Assembly (NCBI GenBank): GCA_963925035.1
Contig: CAWUSK010000007.1
Coordinates: 114,975 to 178,974 of the forward strand
Length of the DNA stretch: 64,000 nucleotides
Reading direction: 5' to 3'
Source of the DNA: UBA4466 sp963925035
Lineage (GTDB): Bacteria; Bacteroidota; Bacteroidia; Flavobacteriales_D; Crocinitomicaceae
Shown here: one piece after another, positions 40,463 through 49,824 of the stretch
Numbering within the stretch: position 1 is the first letter of the stretch
How the letters are laid out: each line of letters opens with the position of its first letter
Notes under the pieces: model-generated
The model's input: the letters and a program-made list of their open reading frames with translations, nothing else
The model's database searches: none
Told to the model about the DNA's origin: nothing
Translations under genes and position numbers: made by a program

Positions 40463-41500
40463 TTAATTTGGAATAGAATCCAATAAGTTTCTAAGTTTCT
40501 TTTCTTCTTTTGAAGTCAATGGGACTCCTTTCGTTTTTGCACCAAGTACAGAGAAATGTATGTATCGCTCTGGATGCAATTGAATATCATTGACTAAGTT
40601 TTGAAGTTCATGATTGGATTTCACAAGTTCGTTATATAACGTTTCGTCTCCTAACAATTTCCCTAATGTTCCTTCGCCTGATTTAGCTTGTTCAAGTATT
40701 GAATTTATTGAAGACAACGTGTTTTTCGCGTTTGTTATAACTCCTTTGAAATCAGATGTAACAAGATCATCCGTAATTTGCTTTACGTTTCCGACGATCG
40801 CTTTTACATTGTCGTTGCTTTTCTTTAAGTTAACTGTAATTGTCTCAACATTTGAAAGTATACGACTCAATTTTTGACGTTCGTCAACAACTAATCCTTC
40901 AATCTGATCTGCTGCATTACCAAATTTCTTAATTGCAATTTTAACTTCTTTCAAACTACCCTCTAACTCAGAAGTTGCAGTAGTATCCCAGAAAGCACTA
41001 ACACTATTTACAACTTTATCCACCGAACTCATCATCGCTTGAAGCTTCTGGCTGATTGGATCTGCATAGCTTTTTACTTGTGCCATCATATCTGAAGCAA
41101 CAATACCAGGTAGTTCATCCCCTGTTTTGTAATAACCTTTGGATAAGTCTGAACTAAACTGCAGCATTATTCCTTTGCTGAACAAATCTAGTGAACCAAT
41201 CTCAACAGTCGTTCCTACTGGGATTTTAATGTCCTCATCTTGAATATTGAATGAAATCTTTACAGCACGATTTGTATCTCCTCCAGGAACATTTTCAACT
41301 GTCAACACACGACCAATCGTAACTCCATTAAGAGTTACAGGACTAGATGATGCCAATTGTCCTGAATTAGAAAAATATGCATAATACACTTCGTCTCCTC
41401 CGAAAAAGCTATTCCCCTTTAGAAAATTAACTCCAGCAACAAGTAAACCTATTGCGGCAACTGTGATAAAACCTGTAATTACTTCTTTAGATATCTTCAA
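40463..41500 (-). CDS. MlaD/MCE-domain protein
   Basis: One N-terminal membrane helix (about residues 8-25) anchors a periplasmic MCE domain (about 35-120). The domain includes YYAYFSNSGQLASSSPVTLNG and GRVLTVENVPGG. A long helical, coiled-coil-like region (about 140-290) follows. MCE proteins form hexameric lipid-transport tunnels between membranes. The 345 residues fit an Mla/TTG2C-type substrate-binding subunit. No ATPase or permease partner is adjacent. It lies 4 bases from the amidase gene. Confidence 0.9.
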   Translation of the reverse strand: MKISKEVITGFITVAAIGLLVAGVNFLKGNSFFGGDEVYYAYFSNSGQLASSSPVTLNGVTIGRVLTVENVPGGDTNRAVKISFNIQDEDIKIPVGTTVEIGSLDLFSKGIMLQFSSDLSKGYYKTGDELPGIVASDMMAQVKSYADPISQKLQAMMSSVDKVVNSVSAFWDTTATSELEGSLKEVKIAIKKFGNAADQIEGLVVDERQKLSRILSNVETITVNLKKSNDNVKAIVGNVKQITDDLVTSDFKGVITNAKNTLSSINSILEQAKSGEGTLGKLLGDETLYNELVKSNHELQNLVNDIQLHPERYIHFSVLGAKTKGVPLTSKEEKKLRNLLDSIPN

Positions 41501-41504
41501 AACT

Positions 41505-42638
41505 TTATTTTTCTGCTAATTTAACAGCTTTTTGCCAATTAATCCGCTCTCCGTTAAGGAATGCAACAACAAAAGCATGTTGAAAACCATTTTCTCTTAG
41601 TTTATTTTTCATTGAATTGGCATCCTCTAGATTGTTTGCGTAGGCACCGACGGTATATTTATAAAGTCCGTCTTGTTCGTATTGGTTAATAGTATAGCCT
41701 TTAAACTTAGGGTCTGTCAAGGAAATTCTTTTTTCAGAAGTTTCAATCTGAACTTTAAAGTAAACAATATCTTTTTCAATTGAAGAAATCTCCTTTGGTG
41801 GCGCCGTATTGTTGATAAAATTATTAGATGCTTCAGTTTCACCATCGACACCTTCCAACTCATTCTTATATTTTTTAAACGCAGTAAACATCGCATTTGC
41901 CATTTGGAGTTGAGTTTCTGGAGCATTTAAGAACTTTTCTTCCGTTGGATTGGTTAAAAAACCGGTTTCAATCAAAACGCTCGGCATTGTTGTTTTATAC
42001 AACACTAAAAATCCAGCTTGTTTCACTCCTCTATCAAAACGACCGATAGAAGTGAATTCTTTTTGCAATTTGGACGCGAAGCTAATTGATTGGTCCAAAA
42101 ATATACTCAATTGAATTTGTCGCGCAATAATTGCGTCAGGAGACATGTCAAAATCCTTGTATTTCGCACCACCATCATCTTCTAGGTGAATTGTTGCATT
42201 CTCTCTTTCCGCAACTTGCTGCTGTGATTCCGTTCGATGTAAACCTAGAACATAAGTTTCAGTCCCATATGCTTGAGCACTCGCAGCATTCGCATGAATA
42301 CATATAAATAAATCAGCATTGCTTTTATTTGCGATTTTAGCTCTGTCCGCCAATTCAACAAAAACATCTTTGTCACGCGTATAAATCACTTTAATCTCGG
42401 GGTAGTTCTTTTTAATCATATCGCCAAGCAATAAAGCCATGGATAAACATACATGCTTTTCTTGAGCAGATACACCATGGCAACCAGGATCCTTACCTCC
42501 GTGACCAGCGTCAATTACAACAGTTTTTACTGCTGAAAAATCACTTTCATCCATTTGAGCATATCCAAAAACAGGTACAAATGCAATTGCAAAAATGAAA
42601 ATGGCATAAAATCTGTTGAACTCCTTTCTTTTTTCCAT
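41505..42638 (-). CDS. N-acetylmuramoyl-L-alanine amidase with C-terminal SPOR-like domain
   Basis: This zinc amidase cuts the amide bond between muramic acid and the stem peptide. A signal peptide (about residues 10-28) precedes the Amidase_3 domain. The zinc ligand is in VVIDAGHGGKDPG, ICIHANAA carries the next His, and the catalytic Glu is in VLIETGFLTNP. The last ~80 residues (from YFKVQIETSEKR to VVAFLNGERI) resemble a SPOR peptidoglycan-binding domain. It heads the leftward unit and is divergent from lptD, a neighbour pair joining wall and outer-membrane biogenesis. Confidence 0.92.
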   Translation of the reverse strand: MEKRKEFNRFYAIFIFAIAFVPVFGYAQMDESDFSAVKTVVIDAGHGGKDPGCHGVSAQEKHVCLSMALLLGDMIKKNYPEIKVIYTRDKDVFVELADRAKIANKSNADLFICIHANAASAQAYGTETYVLGLHRTESQQQVAERENATIHLEDDGGAKYKDFDMSPDAIIARQIQLSIFLDQSISFASKLQKEFTSIGRFDRGVKQAGFLVLYKTTMPSVLIETGFLTNPTEEKFLNAPETQLQMANAMFTAFKKYKNELEGVDGETEASNNFINNTAPPKEISSIEKDIVYFKVQIETSEKRISLTDPKFKGYTINQYEQDGLYKYTVGAYANNLEDANSMKNKLRENGFQHAFVVAFLNGERINWQKAVKLAEK

Positions 42639-42658
42639 CGTTTAAAACGTAATTTTCA

Positions 42659-42666
42659 TAGTTTTG
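42659..42666 (+). promoter_or_regulatory. -7 box of lptD (TAGTTTTG)
   Basis: TAGTTTTG matches TAnnTTTG and lies 40 bases before the TTG start of lptD in the divergent gap with the amidase. No -33 TTG is seen at the expected distance. Confidence 0.5.
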
Positions 42667-42706
42667 CTTCGTTAAAAGCATATGTTAACAAAATAACACA
42701 GAATAC

Positions 42707-45232
42707 TTGTTCAAAAAGTGTACCATACATCTAGTTTTACCCGTGACATTGTTAATAATGTTGGTCTCGCTAAATGGGTATGCTCAAATATCCGACACTA
42801 TTTTCATCGATGAATCTGCTGTTGATGCTCCAATTATTTACAGCGCCAAAGATTCTATCTATACCGATTTAAAAAAAAGACAAATTCACTTATTCAATGA
42901 AGCTAAGGTAGACAATGGTGAAGTACAACTGAAAGCTGGTTACATTTTAATTGATTTAGGAAAGAATGAAATTTACGCGCGTTATTCATACGACAAAGAC
43001 TCAAACCGTGTTCAGTTACCTGAATTTTCTGATGGGAAGGACGTTGTTAATGCAGCTGCTATTCGATTTAATACTCAAACTAAAAAGGGATACATTGAAG
43101 AAGTTGCCATAAAACAGGATGAAAATTACTTGTACATGGAAATTGCTAAACGTCACGCAAATGAAGAGATTCATTTCAAAAAGGGACGTTTTACAACCTG
43201 TGATTTACCCGACCCACATTATCATTTCCAACTCTCTAAAGCAATAATGATTCCGGACAAGCGAATTGTTTCTGGTCCAATGAATTTATGGATTAAAGGC
43301 GTTCCTACTCCACTAGGACTGCCTTTTATCGTCATTCCTCAGGCAGAAGACAGAACTTCAGGAGTTGTTTTCCCTCAAATTGTTCCAACTTCTCAATACG
43401 GTTTTGGATTGCAAGACTTAGGTTATTACATTCCAGTCAATGATCGTTTTCAAACAACTATTTACGGAAGTATATACAGCCGTGGTACATGGGGATTAAG
43501 AAATGAAAGTGATTATGCCAAACGGTATAAATTTCGAGGAAAGTTAGATCTTGGTTTTCAACAGTTCAAATCAGGATTTCCAACAAATACAAATCGCAAT
43601 AAATTCAATATCAATTGGACCCACAATCAGGATAGAAAAGCAAATCCGTATTGGAATTTTTCTTCCAATGTGAATTTCGTTTCGGATAATACCACGAAAA
43701 ACAGCTTGGACCCTTTGAATCAAACGTATTTTCAGAATACACTTTATTCAGATATTAACTTATCGCGTTCTTTCCCCGGAAAGCCAATGAGTGCGGGAAT
43801 GAAGATTTCACTCCGCCAGAATTCAACATCTAATAACATCTCTTTAACTAGTCCTTCAGTTAACTTCAACGTTACGCGCTTCTTCCCATTCAAGAAAGCA
43901 ATCAAAAGCACGAAAGAATTCGCTAAAGTGATTTCAAGAATTGGAGTGACGTATAATTTTGAAGGGATGAATCGTTCAGAGTTCGGAGATTCGTTATTGA
44001 CACGAGGTGATTTCAATGGAATCGGAAGCCAATACATGAATGGTTTGAACCAAGGAATGACAGTCCAAACAACTGCAGGATTCTTCAAGAACACTTGGAA
44101 ATTCACACCTTCCATCACGTATGGAAACAAAATGAATTTTCAGCAAATTCGAAAATCTTACGATCCCCTGTTGAATAACTCAGTTACTGACACGATTCAA
44201 CAATTTGGAATGGCGCACAATTTATCATTTTCAGCACAAGTGACAACTGCGCTCTACACTTATTATAAATTCGTAGGAAAAAAGGAACCATTACTGCGAC
44301 ATGTTTTGACGCCTTCATTTAGCTTTCAATATGTGCCAAGTTTAAATAAGTTGATTACGGATAGCGTGGGAATTGACAAAGCGCCTGTTAGCTATTCTCC
44401 CTTTGAGCGAAGTGTTTATTCATCTGGAGTTAACAGAGACCAAGCTTTAATTAACTTCTCTTTCAGTAATACATTTGAATTAAAACGTAAATCTGACAAA
44501 GACACAATTACAGGGTTCAAAAAAACACGCATCATTGACGCTTTGACGTTTGGCGGGAATTATGACTTATTAAAGGATTCGATGAACCTGTCTGATATCC
44601 GAATCAACTTAAGAATCAGTCCGTTTAAATGGCTGAGTTTTGTCGCAAGCTCGAACTTTTCACCATACGACTGGGTAGATTCAACAGGAACTATTTTAGG
44701 GCAGTACGCGATAAAAACAAGAGGAGAATTAGGACGTTTTAATTCTACGTCACTTTCTACTGGAGTTACATTTACATCGAAAGAAAGTCGTAAAAAAATG
44801 GACGCCAATCTTGAATATATTTCAACTAATTGGAATTCTGATTATGAATACTTCATGCTATATCCGGAGAGAATCATCAATTTTGAAGTCCCTTGGAAAA
44901 TTACATTTTCTCACATTTACGACCTAAGAGCGAATACTTTTATTAACACTTTGAATCCTGACCGTTGGACGCAGACTCAAACATTAGCTTTAAATGGAGA
45001 TGTAAGTTTTACAAAGCGTTGGAAAGTATCTGGCGATATGAGTTTCAATTTAAAAGAAATGAAAGCCACTAACGCTCGGTTCACATTGACAAGAGACATG
45101 CACTGTTGGGCGCTTTCATTCAACTGGATTCCGCTGGGTGGAAACAAAAGTTTCTTATTCAGCATTCGTTCAACCTCTCAATTGTTCAGAGATGCGAAAA
45201 TAGATGTTCGTAAACCGCCATTATTTCTTTAA
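42707..45232 (+). CDS. lptD: LPS-assembly outer-membrane protein LptD (Bacteroidetes type)
   Basis: LptD inserts lipopolysaccharide into the outer leaflet of the outer membrane. The signal peptide (residues 1-26, ending NGYAQ) precedes an OstA-like N-terminal domain (about 45-190). The long C-terminal region is made of barrel strands, from RIVSGPMNLWIKGVPTPLGL to the end. The GPMNLWIKGVPTPLG-type motif is characteristic of Bacteroidetes LptD. It has 841 residues and starts with TTG, with no in-frame ATG nearby. yqgE follows after 12 bases. Confidence 0.88.
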   Translation: MFKKCTIHLVLPVTLLIMLVSLNGYAQISDTIFIDESAVDAPIIYSAKDSIYTDLKKRQIHLFNEAKVDNGEVQLKAGYILIDLGKNEIYARYSYDKDSNRVQLPEFSDGKDVVNAAAIRFNTQTKKGYIEEVAIKQDENYLYMEIAKRHANEEIHFKKGRFTTCDLPDPHYHFQLSKAIMIPDKRIVSGPMNLWIKGVPTPLGLPFIVIPQAEDRTSGVVFPQIVPTSQYGFGLQDLGYYIPVNDRFQTTIYGSIYSRGTWGLRNESDYAKRYKFRGKLDLGFQQFKSGFPTNTNRNKFNINWTHNQDRKANPYWNFSSNVNFVSDNTTKNSLDPLNQTYFQNTLYSDINLSRSFPGKPMSAGMKISLRQNSTSNNISLTSPSVNFNVTRFFPFKKAIKSTKEFAKVISRIGVTYNFEGMNRSEFGDSLLTRGDFNGIGSQYMNGLNQGMTVQTTAGFFKNTWKFTPSITYGNKMNFQQIRKSYDPLLNNSVTDTIQQFGMAHNLSFSAQVTTALYTYYKFVGKKEPLLRHVLTPSFSFQYVPSLNKLITDSVGIDKAPVSYSPFERSVYSSGVNRDQALINFSFSNTFELKRKSDKDTITGFKKTRIIDALTFGGNYDLLKDSMNLSDIRINLRISPFKWLSFVASSNFSPYDWVDSTGTILGQYAIKTRGELGRFNSTSLSTGVTFTSKESRKKMDANLEYISTNWNSDYEYFMLYPERIINFEVPWKITFSHIYDLRANTFINTLNPDRWTQTQTLALNGDVSFTKRWKVSGDMSFNLKEMKATNARFTLTRDMHCWALSFNWIPLGGNKSFLFSIRSTSQLFRDAKIDVRKPPLFL

Positions 45233-45244
45233 ATTACAATCAGT

Positions 45245-45829
45245 ATGGATATAATTGATTTTAATTTCGAAAACGATACCGATATACAGCCAGGAGCAAT
45301 TCTTGTTTCTGAACCTTTCATGAATGATGATTATTTTTCACGTTCTGTTGTGTTCTTATGCGATCATTCTGAAGATGGAAGTTATGGTTTTGTCCTAAAT
45401 AAATATATTACCAACAAGATTTCAGAAGTGATTGAAGGTTTTCCTGAAGTAGAAACGAAAATCAGTCTCGGTGGGCCTGTGGACACTTCTAACCTATTTT
45501 ACATTCATTCCCTCGGTAAGGAAATTCCAAACAGTCTTCCGGCAGCCAATGGAATGTACATTGGCGGTGAATTTGAAACCGTAAAAGCATTGCTAACTGA
45601 GTTTCCAGAAAAAGCAAAGCAAATTCGCTTTTTTATTGGTTATTCCGGTTGGTCGGACAATCAACTTCAAGGGGAAATTGATGAGAAATCTTGGATTGCA
45701 CTGAATAAAGTTCCAAAAAAAATGATCCTGGATACTTCTAAAAAAGAAATCTGGAAAAAGATGTTGGAGCAGTTAGGCGGGAAGTTTAAAGTAATGTCTA
45801 AGTTTCCCAAAAACCCTTCGGATAATTAA
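45245..45829 (+). CDS. YqgE/AlgH family protein
   Basis: The 194-residue protein has the family pattern QPGAILVSEPFMNDDYFSRSV near the N-terminus. GFVLNK, LGGPVDTSNLFYIHS and RFFIGYSGWSDNQLQGEI follow. The function is unresolved. It is cytoplasmic, 12 bases after lptD and probably in the same transcript. Confidence 0.92.
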   Translation: MDIIDFNFENDTDIQPGAILVSEPFMNDDYFSRSVVFLCDHSEDGSYGFVLNKYITNKISEVIEGFPEVETKISLGGPVDTSNLFYIHSLGKEIPNSLPAANGMYIGGEFETVKALLTEFPEKAKQIRFFIGYSGWSDNQLQGEIDEKSWIALNKVPKKMILDTSKKEIWKKMLEQLGGKFKVMSKFPKNPSDN

Positions 45830-45923
45830 AAAGTAATCGGTTTTTCATAACACCATTTTCTTTTATTACACAAAAGAAGTATCATACTTTATCAACAATC
45901 TCTCTATTTGACCTGAACATTTT

Positions 45924-45931
45924 TATCTTTG
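45924..45931 (+). promoter_or_regulatory. -7 box of rarA (TATCTTTG)
   Basis: TATCTTTG matches TAnnTTTG and lies 29 bases before the rarA ATG. A TTTG at 45907-45910 is only 13 bases upstream, closer than usual for a -33 element. Confidence 0.55.
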
Positions 45932-45960
45932 CAAATAAGTATAGTGAGAATTAAATTTCA

Positions 45961-47244
45961 ATGAACAATAGCGCTCCATTAGCAGAGAGAATGCGTCCAA
46001 AAACACTTGATGAGTACGCTGGGCAAGACCACCTTTTAAAGCAGGGTGCTTCGTTGCGTTTGAACTTGGATGCTGGAATGATTCCTTCCATGATATTGTG
46101 GGGACCCCCAGGAGTTGGCAAAACAACATTAGCTCATCTGATAGCCAATCATTTAAAAAGACCTTTTCATACACTATCTGCCATTTCTTCTGGAGTGAAA
46201 GATGTACGTGAAGTCATTCAAAAAGTAGAACAAGCTGGAATGTTTCAACAATCTGGAACAATTTTATTCATTGATGAAATTCACCGTTTTTCGAAAGCTC
46301 AGCAAGATTCATTGCTAGGCGCTGTAGAAAAAGGAACCGTAACATTGATTGGGGCTACGACAGAAAACCCTTCATTTGAAGTGATTTCAGCATTACTTTC
46401 ACGTTGTCAAGTCTATACTTTAAAAGAACATTCGAAAGAATCGTTGCTTGAAATTTTAACTAAGGCAATTGCTGAAGATGTTATTCTAAGCGAAAAAAAA
46501 ATTATATTAAAGGAAACTAACGCTTTACTGGTGTTGTCTGGAGGTGATGCTCGGAAATTGTTGAATATTTTTGAAATTATCGTCGGGACGTTCAACAACA
46601 AAGATATTATCATTACCGATGAACGTGTGATGCAAAGTGCACAGCAATCTGTTGCTATGTATGACAAAGACGGTGAACAGCATTACGATATTATTTCAGC
46701 ATTCATAAAATCCATTCGTGGAAGTGATCCAAATGCGGCCATTTATTGGTTAGCACGCATGGTAGAAGGCGGTGAAGACCCTAAGTTCATTGCTCGAAGG
46801 TTGATCATTTCAGCTTCAGAAGATATAGGACTAGCTAACACAAATGCCTTGTTAATAGCTAACAATTGTTTTCAAGCAGTTCAAGCAATTGGATGGCCGG
46901 AAGCACGTTTGGTGCTGGCACAATGCACACTTTACTTGGCTTCATCGCTAAAAGGAAATGCTTCCTACATGGCGATAAACAATGCGCAACAGCTCGTTAA
47001 AGAAACTGGAAATCTAGGCGTTCCTTTGCCGTTGAGAAATGCTCCAACTAAGTTGATGAAAGATTTAGGATACGGGAAAGGATATTTATATTCCCACGAT
47101 TTCCCAGGTAATTTTGCTCAACAAGACTTTCTGCCAACTGAAATTGATGGAATGAATTTTTTTAACGCTGGAAGTAGTCCGAAAGAACAAGAAATAGCTC
47201 AAAACATTGACCGTTTGTGGGGTAATAAATACAACAAGAAATAA
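45961..47244 (+). CDS. rarA: Replication-associated recombination protein A (AAA+ ATPase)
   Basis: RarA/MgsA acts at stalled replication forks together with SSB and RecA. Walker A is GPPGVGKTTLAH (near residue 44), Walker B is ILFIDEIHRFSKAQQD and sensor 1 is GATTENPSFEV. The C-terminal MgsA tetramerisation region includes FIKSIRGSDPNAAIYWLARM. The 427 residues are standard. It opens a tightly packed rightward run of six genes ending with GH92. Confidence 0.95.
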   Translation: MNNSAPLAERMRPKTLDEYAGQDHLLKQGASLRLNLDAGMIPSMILWGPPGVGKTTLAHLIANHLKRPFHTLSAISSGVKDVREVIQKVEQAGMFQQSGTILFIDEIHRFSKAQQDSLLGAVEKGTVTLIGATTENPSFEVISALLSRCQVYTLKEHSKESLLEILTKAIAEDVILSEKKIILKETNALLVLSGGDARKLLNIFEIIVGTFNNKDIIITDERVMQSAQQSVAMYDKDGEQHYDIISAFIKSIRGSDPNAAIYWLARMVEGGEDPKFIARRLIISASEDIGLANTNALLIANNCFQAVQAIGWPEARLVLAQCTLYLASSLKGNASYMAINNAQQLVKETGNLGVPLPLRNAPTKLMKDLGYGKGYLYSHDFPGNFAQQDFLPTEIDGMNFFNAGSSPKEQEIAQNIDRLWGNKYNKK

Positions 47245-48164
47245 TGGCTAAAGTCGCGTATTATATTTTTGTCATCCCTCTCTCCTATTTGCCATTAGGT
47301 TTTTTATACCTTCTAACCGATTTTTTCTATTTGTTACTGATCACCATTGCTCCTTACCGCAAAAAGGTAATAGTACAGAACATTGAGCGGAGTTTCCCAA
47401 ACAAAACGAAGTCAGAAAAAGCAAAGATTAAACGTCAGTTTTACCGTCATTTAACACAATTACTTGCAGAAAGCGTAAAAGGACTTTCCATCTCTGAAAA
47501 AGAATTGAAAAACCGCATACGTGTCAAGAATCCTGAAATAATGGACGAATTATACGCAAACGGTAAGAATGTCTTGCTTGTTTCCGGGCATTACAACAAT
47601 TGGGAATGGGTTATTTTATCCCAAGCTTTACTATTCAAACACGATGCGCTTGGAATCGGCATGCCAATGACTTCTGCATTTTGGGACGAGAAGGTAAATC
47701 AACGCAGGTCTCGTTTTGGAATGAAAGTCGTTCATGCAAAAAACTACAAGGAAGCTCTTAGCAACGACAAGGAAAGTTTAAAGTCAGTTCTTGTACTTTC
47801 AGATCAATCTCCGGGAGATTCTTTTAAGAGTTATTGGATGCAATTTCTGAATCAAAATACGGCTGTTTTATTTGGAGCAGAGATAATGGCGCATCAATTG
47901 GAATATGCAGTTGTTTTTTACGCTTTACACAAAGAAAAAAGGGGTAAATACGAAATGGAATTGTTTTTGATCACTGACAACCCGGCTGAAAAAGCGTGGG
48001 GAGAAATTACAGAAGCACATACACATTTATTGGAAAAAGAAATCAATAATGAGCCTAGTTCATGGTTATGGTCGCACAAACGATGGAAAAGAGATGTACC
48101 AGCCGATCTGAAAGGATTAAAAGAAAAACAACGAACTAAGTTCAATGAAAAATTTTATTCATAG
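47244..48164 (+). CDS. Lipid A biosynthesis-type acyltransferase (LpxL/HtrB family)
   Basis: This enzyme probably adds a secondary acyl chain to lipid A or another lipid at the inner membrane. An N-terminal membrane helix (about residues 8-32) is followed by the HxxxxE catalytic motif in SGHYNNWEW (near residue 118). DQSPGDSFKSYWMQFLN comes later. The 306 residues are usual. Its first base is the last base of the rarA stop (TAATG), and its end overlaps the next gene by 20 bases. Confidence 0.88.
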   Translation: MAKVAYYIFVIPLSYLPLGFLYLLTDFFYLLLITIAPYRKKVIVQNIERSFPNKTKSEKAKIKRQFYRHLTQLLAESVKGLSISEKELKNRIRVKNPEIMDELYANGKNVLLVSGHYNNWEWVILSQALLFKHDALGIGMPMTSAFWDEKVNQRRSRFGMKVVHAKNYKEALSNDKESLKSVLVLSDQSPGDSFKSYWMQFLNQNTAVLFGAEIMAHQLEYAVVFYALHKEKRGKYEMELFLITDNPAEKAWGEITEAHTHLLEKEINNEPSSWLWSHKRWKRDVPADLKGLKEKQRTKFNEKFYS

Positions 48165-49170
48165 TTTATCTATCTGCTTCGTGAGCTATTGCTTTGGACA
48201 AGATGTCTTGCCAAAACTTGTTCAAAAAAACGAGAACAATAAAACGTATTGCTATCAAGAATCTCCGATTTATGCAAGAGGAATCTTAATGGACGGTACG
48301 CGCTTATTTATCGGCAATTCAGATGGTTCTGTGTATTATTTCAATACAAAAACGGATGAGAGTATGCTCGTTTTTAAACTGCAATCCATTGATGAAATGC
48401 GAGACATTGAAAAAAGTGGTGAGCATATTCTTGCTTTACATAGCGGAACTGACGGGAAAATTGCAAAAATTGGACTTGATGGGTCAATCCAAATAATTGA
48501 AAAAGAAGAATGGAAAGGAGTTTTTCTAGATGGATTCGATTTTATTGGTAAGCAAGGGTTCATGATGGGAGATCCTACAAACGGTATTTTCAATCTATTC
48601 CATACAAGTGACGGGGGAGCAACCTGGTCGAAGTGTGAAGGAAAAATAGAAGTAAAAGAAGGTGAAGCAGGCTTTGCTGCAAGCGGGACAAATGTCCAGA
48701 TGCTCAATTCCACAACTTATGCATTTGTTTCTGGTGGAAAAATCAGTCGTTTTTTCAAAAGCAATGACAATGGAAAAACATGGTTAAAAATTGTACTACC
48801 ATATTACCCAGGTGAATCTTCTGGAGCTTATTCCATATGCTTTTCAAGTGAAAAGAAAGGAGTAATTGTAGGGGGAGATTACGCCAGTCCAAATTTAAAA
48901 ATGAATACTTCGTTTTTTACAGAAGATGGCGGTGAAAGCTGGTTCAATGCAGAAACTCAAGTGAGAGGTTATAGATCTTGTGTGTATTTTACCAATGGAA
49001 TATACTATGCCTGTGGAACAAATGGAATTGACTATTCATCTAATTACGGAGTAGATTGGAAACCATTTGCGAATGGAAGTTTTTTCAGTTTAACATCCTC
49101 TCCCACTCAACTTATTGCAACAGCAAAAAATGGCACAATTGAGTTTTTTGATTTAATACCTACAAAATGA
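48145..49170 (+). CDS. YCF48/BNR-repeat secreted beta-propeller protein
   Basis: A short signal peptide (about residues 1-19, ending YCFGQ) precedes a 320-residue beta-propeller. It has three Asp-box repeats: SDGGATWSK, SNDNGKTWLK and TEDGGESWFN. Such proteins resemble YCF48 photosystem assembly factors and sialidase-like propellers, but no sialidase active site is seen. The function is unknown. It overlaps the acyltransferase by 20 bases and the HD gene by 4. Confidence 0.8.
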   Translation: MKNFIHSLSICFVSYCFGQDVLPKLVQKNENNKTYCYQESPIYARGILMDGTRLFIGNSDGSVYYFNTKTDESMLVFKLQSIDEMRDIEKSGEHILALHSGTDGKIAKIGLDGSIQIIEKEEWKGVFLDGFDFIGKQGFMMGDPTNGIFNLFHTSDGGATWSKCEGKIEVKEGEAGFAASGTNVQMLNSTTYAFVSGGKISRFFKSNDNGKTWLKIVLPYYPGESSGAYSICFSSEKKGVIVGGDYASPNLKMNTSFFTEDGGESWFNAETQVRGYRSCVYFTNGIYYACGTNGIDYSSNYGVDWKPFANGSFFSLTSSPTQLIATAKNGTIEFFDLIPTK

Positions 49171-49823
49171 GCATCATAGAGAAAGTAAAAAATGAAATAA
49201 AAGCACAATTTGAAGGCGAATCAACTGGGCACGATTGGCATCACATTTTACGTGTATATAACGTTGCAAAGTACATTCAAACCAAAGAAGGAGGCGATTT
49301 AGAAACAATCGAATTAGCAGCTTTGTTACACGATATTTCTGATCATAAATTCAACGGAGGCAAACTAGATGAAGGAGGAAAAGTAACTGAGGAGATATTG
49401 AAAAGACACTATGCATCTGAAGAGCTCATTAAAAACGTTCGCTACATCGTTGACAACATTAGTTTTAAAGGGGCAAAAGTACAATCCGAAATGGATTCCT
49501 TGGAAGGAAAAATTGTACAAGATGCTGACCGTTTGGATGCAATTGGAGCCATAGGAATCGCTCGAACGTTTGCATATGGCGGAAACCGAAATCAACCAAT
49601 ATACGAGCCAAATGGTGTAATAACAATGCACGATTCATTTGAAGCATACGCGACCACTAAAACCAGCTCAATCAATCACTTTTACGAGAAATTATTACTT
49701 TTAAAAGATCTATTAAATACAAAGACAGGCATTGAATTAGGAGAAAAACGGCATAACATTATGGCGGATTTTTTAACAGAGTTCCATCACGAATGGAATT
49801 TCAACCAAGAAGAAAATAAGTAG
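49167..49823 (+). CDS. HD-domain phosphohydrolase
   Basis: This 218-residue metal-dependent phosphohydrolase shows the HD-superfamily ligands HDWHHILRVYN (residue ~22) and LLHDISDHKF (residue ~57). A late aspartate lies in QDADRLDAIGAIG. It is similar to YedJ/YpgQ-type proteins that act on nucleotides or related phosphates. It is cytoplasmic. It overlaps the preceding gene by four bases (ATGA) and is one base from the ROK gene. Confidence 0.87.
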   Translation: MSIIEKVKNEIKAQFEGESTGHDWHHILRVYNVAKYIQTKEGGDLETIELAALLHDISDHKFNGGKLDEGGKVTEEILKRHYASEELIKNVRYIVDNISFKGAKVQSEMDSLEGKIVQDADRLDAIGAIGIARTFAYGGNRNQPIYEPNGVITMHDSFEAYATTKTSSINHFYEKLLLLKDLLNTKTGIELGEKRHNIMADFLTEFHHEWNFNQEENK

Positions 49824-49824
49824 T

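Noticed and set aside
43744..44130. 128-codon open frame antisense to lptD
   Set aside because: Shadow frame inside the lptD barrel region without start context or motifs.
45855..45880. TTCTTTT-N7-AAAAGAA repeat between yqgE and rarA
   Set aside because: A low-complexity A/T repeat with no stable stem or adjoining T run.
48336..48713. 125-codon open frame antisense to the propeller gene
   Set aside because: It is antisense to the Asp-box repeats of a convincing gene.
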